Source: Azospirillum sp. SYSU D00513 (lineage in GTDB: Bacteria; Pseudomonadota; Alphaproteobacteria; Azospirillales; Azospirillaceae). From it: a stretch of DNA of 64,000 nt. The notes under the pieces were generated by a model that was not told where the DNA came from, ran no database searches, and saw nothing but the letters and a program-made list of their open reading frames with translations. Position numbers and translations under genes: made by a program. The DNA is taken from positions 124,001 through 188,000 of the forward strand of contig NZ_JAFIQV010000001.1 in the NCBI RefSeq assembly GCF_017356015.1, read 5' to 3'. Of this stretch, positions 1 to 8,437 are shown piece after piece (positions within the stretch are counted from its first letter, which is position 1; every line of letters begins with the position of its first letter).

Positions 1-1563
1 CTCGTCCTCCACCACCAGAACCGTGCCCTGTCCACGCAACGGCGCCGCCGTCATGGTCTCCTGCGCGGCGTCCTCGGCGTCGGCTCCGTTGTGGCGCGGC
101 AGGTAGAGCGTCACGGTCGTGCCCTGGCCGGGCATGCTGTCGATGCGGGCATGGCCGCCGGACTGGCGGGCGAAGCCGTAGAGCTGGCTCAAGCCCAGCC
201 CGGTGCCCTGGCCGATGGGCTTGGTCGTGAAGAAGGGCTCGAAAGCGCGCTCCTGCACGTCGGGCGGCATGCCCGTCCCGGTGTCGGAGACGGACAGCAT
301 GACGTAAGAGCCGGGCTCCAGCCCCGGCACGAGTGCCGCGTGGCCGGCGTCCAGCTCGATGTTGTCGGTCTCGACGATGATGCGGCCGCCGTCGGGCATG
401 GCGTCGCGCGCGTTGATCGCCAGGTTCAGCAGCGCGTTCTCGATCTGGTTGGCGTCCGCCCAGACCCGCCACAGCCCGTTCCCCGGGACCAGATCCACCC
501 GCACCGATTCGCCGACGGAGCGGCGGACCAGCTCGTGCATGCCGGAAACCAGCGCGTTGAGATCGACGCAGGTCGGACTCAGCGGCTGACGCCGCGAGAA
601 GGCGAGCAGCCGCTGGGTCAGGCCGGCGGCCCGGTTCACCGCCGAGCGCGCCGCCTTAACATACTGGTCGATGTCGTGGCGGCCGGCGGCGAGCCGCCGC
701 TCCAGAAGCTCCAGGCTGCCCCCGACGGCCTGGAGCAGGTTGTTGAAGTCGTGCGCGACGCCGCCGGTCAGCTGGCCCACCGCCTCCATCTTCTGGCTCT
801 GGCGCAGGGCTTCCTCCGCCCGTTCGCGCTCGGCCGTCTCCGCCTGGAGCCGCGCGTAGGCTTCCGCCAGCGCGTCGGTCCGGCCCCTCAGCTCGGCGTT
901 CGCCCTGGACAGGGCGGCATGGGCGGCGCCCAGCACGACGACCAGCAGCGAGGCCATCGTCACCAGCAGCGCGATCCCGCCGTAACGCTCCAGCCGGCGG
1001 ACGAAGGGTTCCAGCACGACGCGCAGGCGCACGGAGCCGAGTTCGACGTTGCCCTGGGTCACCGGCCGCGACACGGTCACGAAGCCGTCCTCCGTCCGCC
1101 CATCGGACAGCGAGGCGGTGTCCACGGCCGGAAAGCCCGCATCGGCGTTGCCGCGGGCGTAGCTCACGAACAGCACGCCCTTGGCGTCATAGACGGCGGC
1201 GGACCGGATTTCCCGGTTGGCCTGGAGCGCGTCCACATATTCCTGGGCGGCGATCCGGTCGTTGAAGGCCAGGGCCGCCGTCACGGTGGCGGCGAGGATC
1301 GCCGCCTGCGCGCCCGCCTCGTCGGTCTTCTGGAGCGTGTAGGCCCGCTCGTTGTAGACGGCGATGCCCACGCCGGCGAGCAGCAGGGCGATGGCGGCCG
1401 TCAGCGCCATGGCGGGAACCAGCCTCCAGAGCCTCGGCAAACGGACCACCGGAGCGTCGGCGGCCGGCAGCCGGGTCTCCGGGGCCAAGCCTCCGGGAGA
1501 GGAGTCTTCGGGGGAGGGACCGGCTGGAAGCCGGGCTTCCGCTCTCTGAACCGATTGAGCCAC
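1..1563 (-). CDS. Hybrid sensor histidine kinase with CHASE8-like periplasmic domain (3' end outside window)
   Basis: Membrane sensor kinase read on the minus strand; the C-terminus lies beyond the left edge. The product has a first membrane segment near residues 47-70, a periplasmic stretch of about 115 residues resembling CHASE8 ([19 protein letters not shown], then [15 protein letters not shown]), and a second membrane segment near 195-213. A coiled linker and a HisKA domain follow, with [10 protein letters not shown] and His about 271, then an ATPase domain with [18 protein letters not shown] and the G boxes SDTGTGMP and GQGTGLGLS. The last visible residues, GTVLVVEDE, begin a receiver domain. 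The start is GTG at 1563, because AGGAGG lies six bases upstream (1570-1575). It is the third gene of an operon after the TonB receptor and YfiR. CHASE8 is the domain that YfiR inhibits in the YfiN cyclase, so regulation by the neighbouring YfiR is a reasonable inference. Confidence 0.9.
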   Translation of the reverse strand, partial: MAQSVQRAEARLPAGPSPEDSSPGGLAPETRLPAADAPVVRLPRLWRLVPAMALTAAIALLLAGVGIAVYNERAYTLQKTDEAGAQAAILAATVTAALAFNDRIAAQEYVDALQANREIRSAAVYDAKGVLFVSYARGNADAGFPAVDTASLSDGRTEDGFVTVSRPVTQGNVELGSVRLRVVLEPFVRRLERYGGIALLVTMASLLVVVLGAAHAALSRANAELRGRTDALAEAYARLQAETAERERAEEALRQSQKMEAVGQLTGGVAHDFNNLLQAVGGSLELLERRLAAGRHDIDQYVKAARSAVNRAAGLTQRLLAFSRRQPLSPTCVDLNALVSGMHELVRRSVGESVRVDLVPGNGLWRVWADANQIENALLNLAINARDAMPDGGRIIVETDNIELDAGHAALVPGLEPGSYVMLSVSDTGTGMPPDVQERAFEPFFTTKPIGQGTGLGLSQLYGFARQSGGHARIDSMPGQGTTVTLYLPRHNGADAEDAAQETMTAAPLRGQGTVLVVEDE

Positions 1564-1573
1564 GCCGGACCTC

Positions 1574-2188
1574 CTAGCCCCGATGCCGGACGGAAACCGC
1601 CAGGCTCAACAGCTTCGAACTGATGGAAAGCCCGCTTTCGGCGGCGGCGCGGTCGTCGATCTCGAAACGGACGCGGCCCTCGCGGAGCACGAAGTTTATC
1701 ATGCCCTTCGCGCGCGGCTCCGTCGCCGCGTCCGTCACCGTCAGCACCGGCCGGCCACGCAGCTGCGCCAGCGCCTCGGCCGCCGCCGGGGCCGCGACCT
1801 CATGCAGGTACAGGACATGGCAGCCGCGGCCCGCATCGGCGCCGCGCAGCCGCAGCACCGCGATGCCGTGGCCGCCGACGCTCTGCCCGGCCACCGCCCG
1901 GTCGAGGGCCCCGCCGAAGGGGTCGTTCCCCAGGATGCAGAGGTTGAAGGGGCTGGACGGTCCGGCATGGGCCGACGGCGGCCACTCGATGAAGGGCGGG
2001 AGCTTGTAGAGATAGGTCGCCTTGACGGCGTCTTCGAGCGCCGTGTCCTGGGCCGCCCCGGCCGGCGGGGCGGACAGCAGCGCCGTTCCCACCAACGCAG
2101 GCCCGATCAGCGCATGGCCAATCAGCGCAGGAAGCCTCCCCCACCGCAGCAGCCGCCGAAGAAAACCGTGCCGCCCCCCGGATGCCAT
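1574..2188 (-). CDS. YfiR-family (DUF4154) periplasmic protein
   Basis: A 204-residue protein with an N-terminal basic and hydrophobic export signal ending near PPAGAAQ (about residue 46). The mature domain is of the YfiR/DUF4154 type: VKATYLYKLPPFIEWP near its start, NLCILGNDPFG, the central CHVLYLHE, LTVTDAA, and a C-terminal GMINFVLREGRVRFEID. In Pseudomonas, YfiR is a redox-sensitive periplasmic repressor that binds the CHASE8 domain of the cyclase YfiN. Here no GGDEF gene is present. The gene sits 2 bases after the stop of a TonB receptor and 10 bases before the start of a CHASE8-like kinase, so it probably represses or tunes that kinase. Two cysteines are visible in the mature part, which would allow disulphide control; that last point is inference. 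Confidence 0.85.
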   Translation of the reverse strand: MASGGRHGFLRRLLRWGRLPALIGHALIGPALVGTALLSAPPAGAAQDTALEDAVKATYLYKLPPFIEWPPSAHAGPSSPFNLCILGNDPFGGALDRAVAGQSVGGHGIAVLRLRGADAGRGCHVLYLHEVAAPAAAEALAQLRGRPVLTVTDAATEPRAKGMINFVLREGRVRFEIDDRAAAESGLSISSKLLSLAVSVRHRG

Positions 2189-2190
2189 CC

Positions 2191-4143
2191 CTAGAACACC
2201 GCGCGCAGGCGCCCGTAGACCGAACGTCCGATGTAGCGCTCCGAACTGGTCGAGGGATTGATCGTCTCAAGATGGCGCTGGTCCAGCAGGTTCTGGCCGT
2301 GCAGCGAGAATTCGAGCGCCGGGGTGACCTGCCAGCCGATGTGGGCGTCCAGCTCCGTGTAGGCCGGCACGTCCGAAGGGGTCACATGGCCGACCCGGCG
2401 CAGCATGAAGTCGAGCCACACGCCCGGCGCCAGCATCATCTCCGACCGGAGCTGCGCCTGGTACTCGGGATCATCGCCGGCCGCCTGGAGGTTCGACGCA
2501 TCGATCGCGCCCGATTCAAGCTCCAGGTTCTTTCGCAGCCAGTTGCCGCCGGCCTTGAGCGTCCACCAGTCGTTGACGCGGAGGCTTCCCCAGCTCTCCA
2601 CCCCCCAGGTCTCGCCCTGGAGATCGTTGCGGAAACGCAGCGGCAGGGCCGTGCCGCCAGCGCGCCCGGTCGTCCGCAGATGATCGTAGATGTTGTAGAA
2701 GGCCGAGACGGACAGGGTCGTCCGCGCCGTCGGCTGGCCGCGGTAGCCGATCTCGAAGGCGGTCAGCTCCTCCGACCGGAAGTCGGAGGCCTCGACCAGG
2801 ATGCCCGGCGCGCTCAGCTCCCGGTCCACGCGGGAGGGTGTGCGGACAGCGCGCGAGACCGCACCCCAGAGAAGCGTGCTGTCGTCGAGCTGCCAGGCGA
2901 GCCGCGCGTTGGGCAGGAATTCGAAGCCGGTGTAGCTGTTGCGCTCCGCCTTGAGGCCGACCGTCAGCTTCAGGTCGGGGCGCAGCGCGAACTCGTCCTG
3001 GACGAAGAGGTTGGCGACGGACAGCGTCTCCGACGGATCGGCGTAGGCGAAAAGGCCCGGCGTCGTGAAGTCGGAATGCCAGAGCCGGTATTCCCCGCCC
3101 CAGACGATCTGGTGCCGGTCACCGAGCTTGAAGTTGTGCTGGGCCTGGATGTCCCAGGTCGTGAGTTCGTCGTCGGCGAGGAGGTATTCGCGGTCCTTGC
3201 GGTCGTAGTAGGCCTGGAGCGAGACGGACGACCCGTCGCCGAGCTGGCGCGTCCAGCGGCCGAGCAGGTTCCCGCCCTCCAGCGTCATGTCCAGGAAGGC
3301 GGTCAGGTTGCGGTAGGTATCGCCCTGGAGCGTGTAGCTGTCCCGCCCGCCCTCGCTGGCGCCATCGATGCGGAAGCCCGCCTGGCTGCCGCGGAAGGCG
3401 TCCTTCGACCGGTCGGAGGAGCGGAGCGGTTCCGTGTTCGGGCGGTCGAAACCGCTGGCGTAGAGGCGGTAGCTCCCCGTCTCCCCGAAACGGCCGCCAT
3501 AACGGACCGTCCCGCCGCTGTCGCGGTTGCCGGCATGGGCATCGACCAGGAAGCCCTGGGTGTCTCGGCTGTGCCGGGTGATGACGTTGATCACGCCGTT
3601 GACCGCGTTGGCGCCCCACAAGGTGCCGCCCGGCCCGCTGATCACCTCGATCCGCTCCACGTCGGCGAGCGGGACGTCCACGGATTCCCAGAACACGGTC
3701 GCGGCGAAGGGGGAATAGACGCTGCGCCCGTCCACGAGGACCAGCAGCTTGTTGGCGGATTCCTGCGAATTGAAGCCGCGCGCCGTGACCGAGTAGTTGT
3801 AGGCATTGAGCCGCGCCACCTCCAGGTTGGGGGCAAGGCGCAGCGCTTCCGGCAGACTGGTGGCGCCGGTGCGCCGGATGTCCTCGGCGGTGATGACGAA
3901 GACGGCGGCCGCCGCCTGGCTCAAGGGTTCCGGCCGCTTGGAGATCGAAGTGACCTCGATGTTGGCCAGCTCCTCCAGCGACAGGGTCGACAGCTGTTCG
4001 AGGGTCTGCGCCTGCACGTCGACGGGCCGCGCCTGGACCACGACGGCGCCGACCAGCAACGCCGTGCAGGACGCCGAAAGGGTCCGCGCCACGCGACCGC
4101 CCATGAAACGACGGCGCTTCCCGCGCCCGCCCTGACCCGCCAT
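2191..4143 (-). CDS. TonB-dependent outer-membrane receptor
   Basis: About 650 residues. The signal peptide ends near VDVQAQ. The plug domain is recognisable by IEVTSISKRPEPLSQAAAAV, ITAEDIRRTGATSLPEALR and VERIEVISGPGGTLWGANAV. A long beta-barrel follows and ends in aromatic Phe (YGRLRAVF), as outer-membrane barrels do. The region LEQLSTLSLEELANIEVTS before the plug is typical of receptors that travel with YfiR and kinase genes. The ligand cannot be told from sequence; siderophore, vitamin or other small molecules are all possible. ATG at 4143 is preferred because AGGA lies six bases before it. A GTG at 4209 would put the AAGGAG on top of the start codon. It is the first gene of the three-gene operon with YfiR and the hybrid kinase. 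Confidence 0.9.
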   Translation of the reverse strand: MAGQGGRGKRRRFMGGRVARTLSASCTALLVGAVVVQARPVDVQAQTLEQLSTLSLEELANIEVTSISKRPEPLSQAAAAVFVITAEDIRRTGATSLPEALRLAPNLEVARLNAYNYSVTARGFNSQESANKLLVLVDGRSVYSPFAATVFWESVDVPLADVERIEVISGPGGTLWGANAVNGVINVITRHSRDTQGFLVDAHAGNRDSGGTVRYGGRFGETGSYRLYASGFDRPNTEPLRSSDRSKDAFRGSQAGFRIDGASEGGRDSYTLQGDTYRNLTAFLDMTLEGGNLLGRWTRQLGDGSSVSLQAYYDRKDREYLLADDELTTWDIQAQHNFKLGDRHQIVWGGEYRLWHSDFTTPGLFAYADPSETLSVANLFVQDEFALRPDLKLTVGLKAERNSYTGFEFLPNARLAWQLDDSTLLWGAVSRAVRTPSRVDRELSAPGILVEASDFRSEELTAFEIGYRGQPTARTTLSVSAFYNIYDHLRTTGRAGGTALPLRFRNDLQGETWGVESWGSLRVNDWWTLKAGGNWLRKNLELESGAIDASNLQAAGDDPEYQAQLRSEMMLAPGVWLDFMLRRVGHVTPSDVPAYTELDAHIGWQVTPALEFSLHGQNLLDQRHLETINPSTSSERYIGRSVYGRLRAVF

Positions 4144-4296
4144 CGATTGTCCTGAAGGAAGCCGCCGGATGAACTGAACGCCCCTGTATACCACTGCAGG
4201 ACGCGGCACTCCTTAGGCGTAAGGGCAGGCGGCTGGGTTAGTACTTTCAGCGGGTAATAGGATGCACTCGAAACCTCCGGCCGCGGCCGAGGGGCC

Positions 4297-4323
4297 GGGG
4301 CGGCGGGGGCGGCGGGGGCGGCG
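4297..4323. repeat. Short G-rich tandem repeat
   Basis: Three tandem 9-base units of the type GGGGCGGCG lie directly after the stop of the phosphatase gene and before the TonB operon. No gene or terminator is evident in them. Confidence 0.5.
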
Positions 4324-4902
4324 TCAGTCGATCAGATCCTCGACCTCGCGGATGCGGCCGTTGTCGATCATGAACTGCACGATCTGCGGGCGTTCCTTGG
4401 CGTAGGCGCGGTGGCGGTCCTTCACGGCGGCGACCAGCGCGCCGTTGCGGCCGAGCAGCTCGTCGGCGAACTCGATCATGCGCAGGTTGGGCCAGGCCTT
4501 GGAGCGGATGCGCGCGACCTCCGCCATGGCGTCGGCGGCCGGGCGGTCCGGCTGGGCCTGGGCGAGGATCATCGTCATCGCCGCCGTGGAGCGGGACACG
4601 CCGGCGTGGCAATGGACCAGAAGATGGCCGCAGCCGCCGGGTTCGGCCAGCAGATCGCGGCCGAAGGCGAGGATGCGCTCCACGTCCGCGCGGGAGGGCG
4701 GGATCTGCCCGCGGAGGGGATCGACGATGTCGTGGAAGCGCAGTTCCAGCCGCTCATGCTCGCCATAGGCGCCGAAGGCGGTAAGATCCTCGCGCTCGGG
4801 GTCCAGGATGGACAGGACATGGGTCACGCCGGCCTTGCAGTGGGCCGGCAGTTCCTCGATGCCGCAGACGGTCAGGTCGAAATCCACGAGATCGCGGTTC
4901 AT
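4324..4902 (-). CDS. Dual-specificity/tyrosine-type protein phosphatase
   Basis: A 192-residue cytoplasmic enzyme with the cysteine-phosphatase signature VHCHAGVSRSTAA: Cys about 98 as nucleophile and Arg about 104 in the HCx5R loop. A likely general acid is Asp in FHDIVDP near residue 59-61. The early part (VCGIEELPAHCKAGVTHVLS) matches the cyanobacterial and proteobacterial single-domain dual-specificity phosphatase group. Substrate is unknown. ATG 4902 is chosen because GAGGAG and a further purine run precede it, while the longer form from 4965 adds a basic unconserved tail. The gene stands alone between the TonB operon and a small membrane protein gene. Confidence 0.85.
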   Translation of the reverse strand: MNRDLVDFDLTVCGIEELPAHCKAGVTHVLSILDPEREDLTAFGAYGEHERLELRFHDIVDPLRGQIPPSRADVERILAFGRDLLAEPGGCGHLLVHCHAGVSRSTAAMTMILAQAQPDRPAADAMAEVARIRSKAWPNLRMIEFADELLGRNGALVAAVKDRHRAYAKERPQIVQFMIDNGRIREVEDLID

Positions 4903-5063
4903 GATCTCTCTTCTCCTCATGCGCCGGAAGGCGGCGTTCCGTCGAACGCCGGCCGGGGGAGCCATTTGGGCCGGACGGCCCGGAGCCCGTCAAGCCGCCC
5001 CGGCGATGCCGGTTCAACGGCCGGAACCGGCGGATGTGCCCGCCGGCGTGGGAGAAGAACCCG

Positions 5064-5309
5064 TCAGGCCGCCTTCTCCCCGCCTTGCGCGCCGGCGAGC
5101 TTCTCGCGGGCTTCCATGTAGCGCTCGCGGATCTCGATGCCTTCCTTGAGGATCTTCGACAGCGCGTAAACCACCAGCCCATGCGCGGTGCCCATCTCGA
5201 AGCCCAGCAGCTCCTCGAACGCGGTATCGAACATTTCCAACACCGCCGTGATCAGCAGGAAGGCGGAAATGGCGAACTGGGCAGCCGTCGGCCATTGGAA
5301 CGGGAACAT
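5064..5309 (-). CDS. Small membrane-anchored protein of unknown function
   Basis: An 81-residue protein. One hydrophobic segment lies near residues 9-25 (AAQFAISAFLLITAVLEMF) and a weaker amphipathic one near 40-52, followed by a charged helix (KEGIEIRERYMEAREKLAG) that may be cytoplasmic. I do not recognise a family. Codon use looks like that of its neighbours, and the reading frame is uninterrupted with an ATG start. The upstream region (5310-5466) holds a 7-base inverted repeat, CTTTCGT/ACGAAAG at 5359-5378, which may be a regulatory element of this gene. Nothing in the context points to a specific role. Confidence 0.6.
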   Translation of the reverse strand: MFPFQWPTAAQFAISAFLLITAVLEMFDTAFEELLGFEMGTAHGLVVYALSKILKEGIEIRERYMEAREKLAGAQGGEKAA

Positions 5310-5466
5310 GCGGGCGAACTCCTCGGCAACCGCCGGCGCCGGACCATGCGCGCAGCGACTTTCGTGTTAAGACGAAAGAAGAGGGTACCCGAGCCGAGTC
5401 TTCCGCTCAACGGGAGAGTGTATTATTCCCGTATGCAGCACGCACTTGTCACGCCGTCCTGCCCGC

Positions 5467-6159
5467 TCATTCCTCCGTCGGGGCGGCGGCTTCGGCCTCC
5501 ACGCTTCCCGAGGCGCCCGGCGCGGGACGGCGCGGCCGGGGGGCGCGGACCTTCTTCAGGAGCAAGGAGAAGGGCTTCAGCGCCTGGTCGAACATCGCCG
5601 GCCGCCCCTCCAGGCGGGACAGGGCGAAGGCGGCCGATTCCAGGGTCGAGACGCTGTCCTTCCGCGGCTCGCGCCGCGCCTCGCCATAGAGCGAACGGAA
5701 CTGCGGGTTCAGCACCAGGCGCTGGCACTTCAGGAGCCACGGATTGCGCCACCACAGCGTCTTGGCCTGGCTCCAGGTGCCGTCCAGCACGATCAGCCCC
5801 TCCAGCTCCGCCAGCCGCTCGCCGCCGCCCTTGAGGGGGTTTCCGGCCTTGTCCACCACGGCGACCTCCGGCTTGGGCGCGCTGTCGCCTTCCTTCACCG
5901 GGCCGAGATAGAGCACGCCCCACCGCTTGTAATCGACCTCGCGCCCGAGGATGCGTTTCAGGTTCGACCAGCTCAGCCCCACCTTCAGCGCCGAGTTCCG
6001 GAACTGAAGATGGGCGATCTGCGCCGTGCCCAGCGCCTCGCGCTTTTCCTGCGGGTGCTGGAGGATCAGAAGGAAGACCCGGTTGTCGATCGGCTCCACC
6101 GCCTCGCAAATGCACAAATGCGCAGGCTTTAGGCAGGTGGGACAGGTTTCGGCGTTCAT
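5467..6159 (-). CDS. tRNA-uridine aminocarboxypropyltransferase (DTW domain)
   Basis: A 230-residue DTW-domain protein of the TapT/TuaA type, which transfers the 3-amino-3-carboxypropyl group of S-adenosylmethionine to a uridine of tRNA. The N-terminal zinc-type cluster CPTCLKPAHLCIC, the segment LILQHPQEKREALGTAQI, the signature IVLDGTWSQAKTLWWRN and NPQFRSLYGEARREP are all typical. The tail after about residue 205 is basic, Pro-rich and then Ala/Glu-rich, and is probably disordered. ATG 6159 matches the family start, whereas a longer open frame upstream carries no conserved sequence. The gene is transcribed alone. Confidence 0.88.
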   Translation of the reverse strand: MNAETCPTCLKPAHLCICEAVEPIDNRVFLLILQHPQEKREALGTAQIAHLQFRNSALKVGLSWSNLKRILGREVDYKRWGVLYLGPVKEGDSAPKPEVAVVDKAGNPLKGGGERLAELEGLIVLDGTWSQAKTLWWRNPWLLKCQRLVLNPQFRSLYGEARREPRKDSVSTLESAAFALSRLEGRPAMFDQALKPFSLLLKKVRAPRPRRPAPGASGSVEAEAAAPTEE

Positions 6160-6333
6160 GATGCTCTCGAAAGCGGGGAATGTCCGGTCGGCGCGACTAT
6201 GGGCCGAGCGGCCGTGAAAGGGAACCGGAAGCCGCCGGACGCCCGGATTCCGGGCCGGATCCTGATTTCCGGAGGCATGTCCGGGAAAAGTAACAGAGCG
6301 GTAATCTTTTTCGCCGCATGATTCCGTTCGGCT

Positions 6334-6349
6334 GGGCTTGGATTTTGCA
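6334..6349 (+). promoter_or_regulatory. Possible sigma-54 promoter
   Basis: GGGCTTGGATTTTGCA keeps the GG-N10-GC spacing and the TTGCA -12 part of the sigma-54 consensus, with three departures in the -24 part. It lies about 90 bases before the ATG at 6438. No upstream activator site was identified, so this is tentative. Confidence 0.3.
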
Positions 6350-6437
6350 CTGCAATGCCCAGCTAATCTGACGGATGGGCCGAGCGTGGCCAACCGGCCG
6401 CTCCTCTGGTCCTCCGACGCTGAACAGGAGGCCCGCC

Positions 6438-6608
6438 ATGCTGATCGCACATTTGGCCGCTCGCTTGCTGGAGCAACAACGGGCCAACGCCGAGGCGGAG
6501 TTCGCCCGGCAGCTTCCCCTTTACGCGGAAGCTCCCATCCCCTACGCCGACCCCGAGGACGAGGCCGGCGCCCCCCGCATCGAACCCGATTGGGCCACCA
6601 ACTACTGA
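6438..6608 (+). CDS. 56-residue protein of unknown function
   Basis: Short gene with ATG at 6438 preceded by a perfect AGGAGG at 6426-6431, six bases away, which is the main support. The product begins MLIAHLAARLLEQQRANAEA, an amphipathic helix, and continues into an acidic Pro-rich tail (YADPEDEAGAPRIEPDW). It has no signal peptide or cysteines. A perfect 11-base-pair hairpin follows 21 bases after the stop, so it looks like a monocistronic unit. A longer in-frame reading from 6375 lacks a ribosome site. I do not recognise a family. Confidence 0.6.
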   Translation: MLIAHLAARLLEQQRANAEAEFARQLPLYAEAPIPYADPEDEAGAPRIEPDWATNY

Positions 6609-6629
6609 TACGCTTCCAGGCATCCGATT

Positions 6630-6656
6630 GACCGGACGCCTCACGGGCGTCCGGTC
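6630..6656 (+). terminator. Perfect hairpin after the 56-residue gene
   Basis: GACCGGACGCC and GGCGTCCGGTC form an 11-base-pair stem around a 5-base loop. No U-run follows on the plus strand, so it may end transcription weakly or protect the 3' end. Confidence 0.5.
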
Positions 6657-6736
6657 ATCGACCGACCCGCCCCGGCTTGCCGGGACGGCGGCACAGGCGG
6701 TATCCCGGCGGTGCTGCTTTTTTCATGCCCCCGGTT

Positions 6737-8314
6737 CTATCCGCCGAAGGTCGCGCCGTAGCGGTCGCGCAGCAGGTTCTTCTGCACCTTGCCCATGGCG
6801 TTGCGCGGCAGCTCGTCCTGGAAGAAGACGCGCTTGGGCACCTTGAAATTGGCGAGCTGCTCCTTGCAGGCGGCGATCACGGCGGCCTCGTCCGGTCCGG
6901 CGGCACCGGCCTTGCGCAGCACGACGGCGCTGACCGCCTCGCCGAAGTCCGGGTGCGGCAGGCCGACGACGGCCGACTCCACCACGCCCTCCAGCGCGTC
7001 GATCACCGTCTCCACCTCCTTCGGATAGACGTTGAATCCGCCGGAGATGATCAGGTCCTTGGCCCGCCCGACGATGTGGACGTAGCCGCGCCCGTCGATC
7101 TTGCCGACGTCGCCGGTGATGAAGAAGCCGTCGGGCCGGATCTCCTGCTTCGTCTTCTCGGGCATGCGCCAGTAGCCGGAGAAGACGTTGGGGCCGGCCA
7201 CCTCGATCGAGCCGATACCCTCCCGGCCGAGGTCCCGCCCATCCCCGTCCACCACGCGCAGCCGCACCTCCGGCAGGGGGAAGCCGACCGTGCCGGGAAT
7301 GCGCTCTCCGTCGAGCGGGTTGGAGGTCAGCATGCCGGTTTCCGTCATGCCGTAGCGCTCCAGGATGGCGTGGCTCGTGCGGCCGGCGAACTCCCGGTGC
7401 GTGTCCGCCAGCAGCGGGGCCGAGCCGGAGATGAAGAGCCGCATGTGGGCCGTCGCCGCGCGCGTCAGGCCGGGGTGCTGGAGCAGCCGCGTGTAGAAGG
7501 TCGGCACCCCCATCATCACGGTCGCGCGCGGCAGCAGCCGCATCACCTGGTCGGCGTCGAACTTCGGCAGGAAGATCATGCCCGTGCCGTTCAGCAGCGT
7601 GACGTTGGTCGCCACGAACAGACCGTGGGTGTGGAAGACCGGCAGCGCGTGCAGCAGCACGTCGTCCGGACCGAAGCCCCAGGCTCGGTGCAGCGTCAGC
7701 GCGTTGGAGGCGAGGTTGCGATGGCTCATCATCGCGCCCTTGGACCGGCCGGTCGTGCCGGAGGTGTAGAGGATCGCCGCGAGATCGTCCGGCCCGGCGG
7801 GCACGGTGGCCGCATCCGGGTCCAGGCCGTGGGCACGCTCCATCAGGCTGCCCTCCCCCGCCGTGCCGAGCGTCAGGAGATGGGCCACCCCCGCCGCCTC
7901 CGCGGCCGGGCGCAGCGCCTCCTCCGTCTCCGGCTTGCAGACGAAGACGCGCGGCTCCGCGTCGGTCAGGAAATACTCGACCTCCGCCCGCGTGTAGGCG
8001 GGGTTGAGCGGAAGATAGACGCCGCCGGCCCGCACCACCGCGAGATACAGGACGATGGTTTCCGGCGATTTCTCCACCTGCACGGCCACCCGGTCGCCCT
8101 TGGCGAGGCCGAGACCGCTCAGAAGCCGCGCCATGCGCCCGACCATCTCCTCCAGCCCGCCGTAGCTGAGGCCCGGCCCCCCGTCCGTCATGATGAAGGG
8201 ACGGCTCCGGTCCGCCGGGAATCGCGAGCGGAACAACTCGTACAGGTTGGCATCGGCTGAATTGGCGGCTGAACCGGCGGCGGAACTGGCGGCGGAACTG
8301 GCGGCGGAACTCAT
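6737..8314 (-). CDS. matB: Malonyl-CoA synthetase-like acyl-CoA ligase
   Basis: A 525-residue ANL-superfamily enzyme that adenylates a carboxylate and transfers it to CoA. Signature A3 is ILYTSGTTGRSKGAMMSHRN, A5 is YGMTETGM, A7 is ITGDVGKIDGRGYVHIVGRA, and the catalytic A10 lysine is in RNAMGKVQKNLL. The context LPVFHTHGLFVATNVTLLNG and the downstream GVPTFYTRLL are typical of malonyl/methylmalonyl-CoA synthetases, so malonate is the best substrate guess. Other short dicarboxylates or fatty acids are not excluded. No malonate transporter or decarboxylase is adjacent. The first 20 residues are a low-complexity Ala/Ser tail encoded by 12-base tandem repeats, which the family usually lacks. A start inside the tail is possible. 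Confidence 0.8.
   Translation of the reverse strand: MSSAASSAASSAAGSAANSADANLYELFRSRFPADRSRPFIMTDGGPGLSYGGLEEMVGRMARLLSGLGLAKGDRVAVQVEKSPETIVLYLAVVRAGGVYLPLNPAYTRAEVEYFLTDAEPRVFVCKPETEEALRPAAEAAGVAHLLTLGTAGEGSLMERAHGLDPDAATVPAGPDDLAAILYTSGTTGRSKGAMMSHRNLASNALTLHRAWGFGPDDVLLHALPVFHTHGLFVATNVTLLNGTGMIFLPKFDADQVMRLLPRATVMMGVPTFYTRLLQHPGLTRAATAHMRLFISGSAPLLADTHREFAGRTSHAILERYGMTETGMLTSNPLDGERIPGTVGFPLPEVRLRVVDGDGRDLGREGIGSIEVAGPNVFSGYWRMPEKTKQEIRPDGFFITGDVGKIDGRGYVHIVGRAKDLIISGGFNVYPKEVETVIDALEGVVESAVVGLPHPDFGEAVSAVVLRKAGAAGPDEAAVIAACKEQLANFKVPKRVFFQDELPRNAMGKVQKNLLRDRYGATFGG
8255..8314. repeat. 12-base tandem repeat in the 5' end of the acyl-CoA ligase gene
   Basis: Five 12-base units of the GGCGGAACTGGC type run from the start codon inward and encode an Ala/Ser tetrapeptide repeat. 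The two central units are identical, and divergence increases away from the start codon. Confidence 0.75.
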
Positions 8315-8384
8315 GAGCGCTTCCTCTCCCGATTTTCTTGGTTTTTCCGGTGCGGGAAGCTTAGTGCCTCGTCCGGAAATGCGA

Positions 8385-8410
8385 AAGGGGCGCCCCGTGG
8401 GGCGCCCCTT
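8385..8410 (-). terminator. Terminator-like hairpin after the Tim44-like gene
   Basis: AAGGGGCGCC and GGCGCCCCTT form a 10-base-pair stem (12 if the loop closes to two bases) between the stop of the Tim44-like gene at 8438 and the start of the ligase at 8314. It is followed on the minus strand by a short TTT. Confidence 0.65.
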
Positions 8411-8437
8411 CCATGTCCCGGCCCGTGAAAAGGACGA

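Noticed and set aside
91-1623. A 510-codon plus-strand open frame at the left edge
   Set aside because: It is antisense to the histidine kinase, which has clear HisKA and ATPase motifs and a perfect ribosome site.
2182-4155. A 657-codon plus-strand open frame
   Set aside because: It is antisense to the TonB receptor; its composition (Arg, Gln, His, Pro) has no domain sense.
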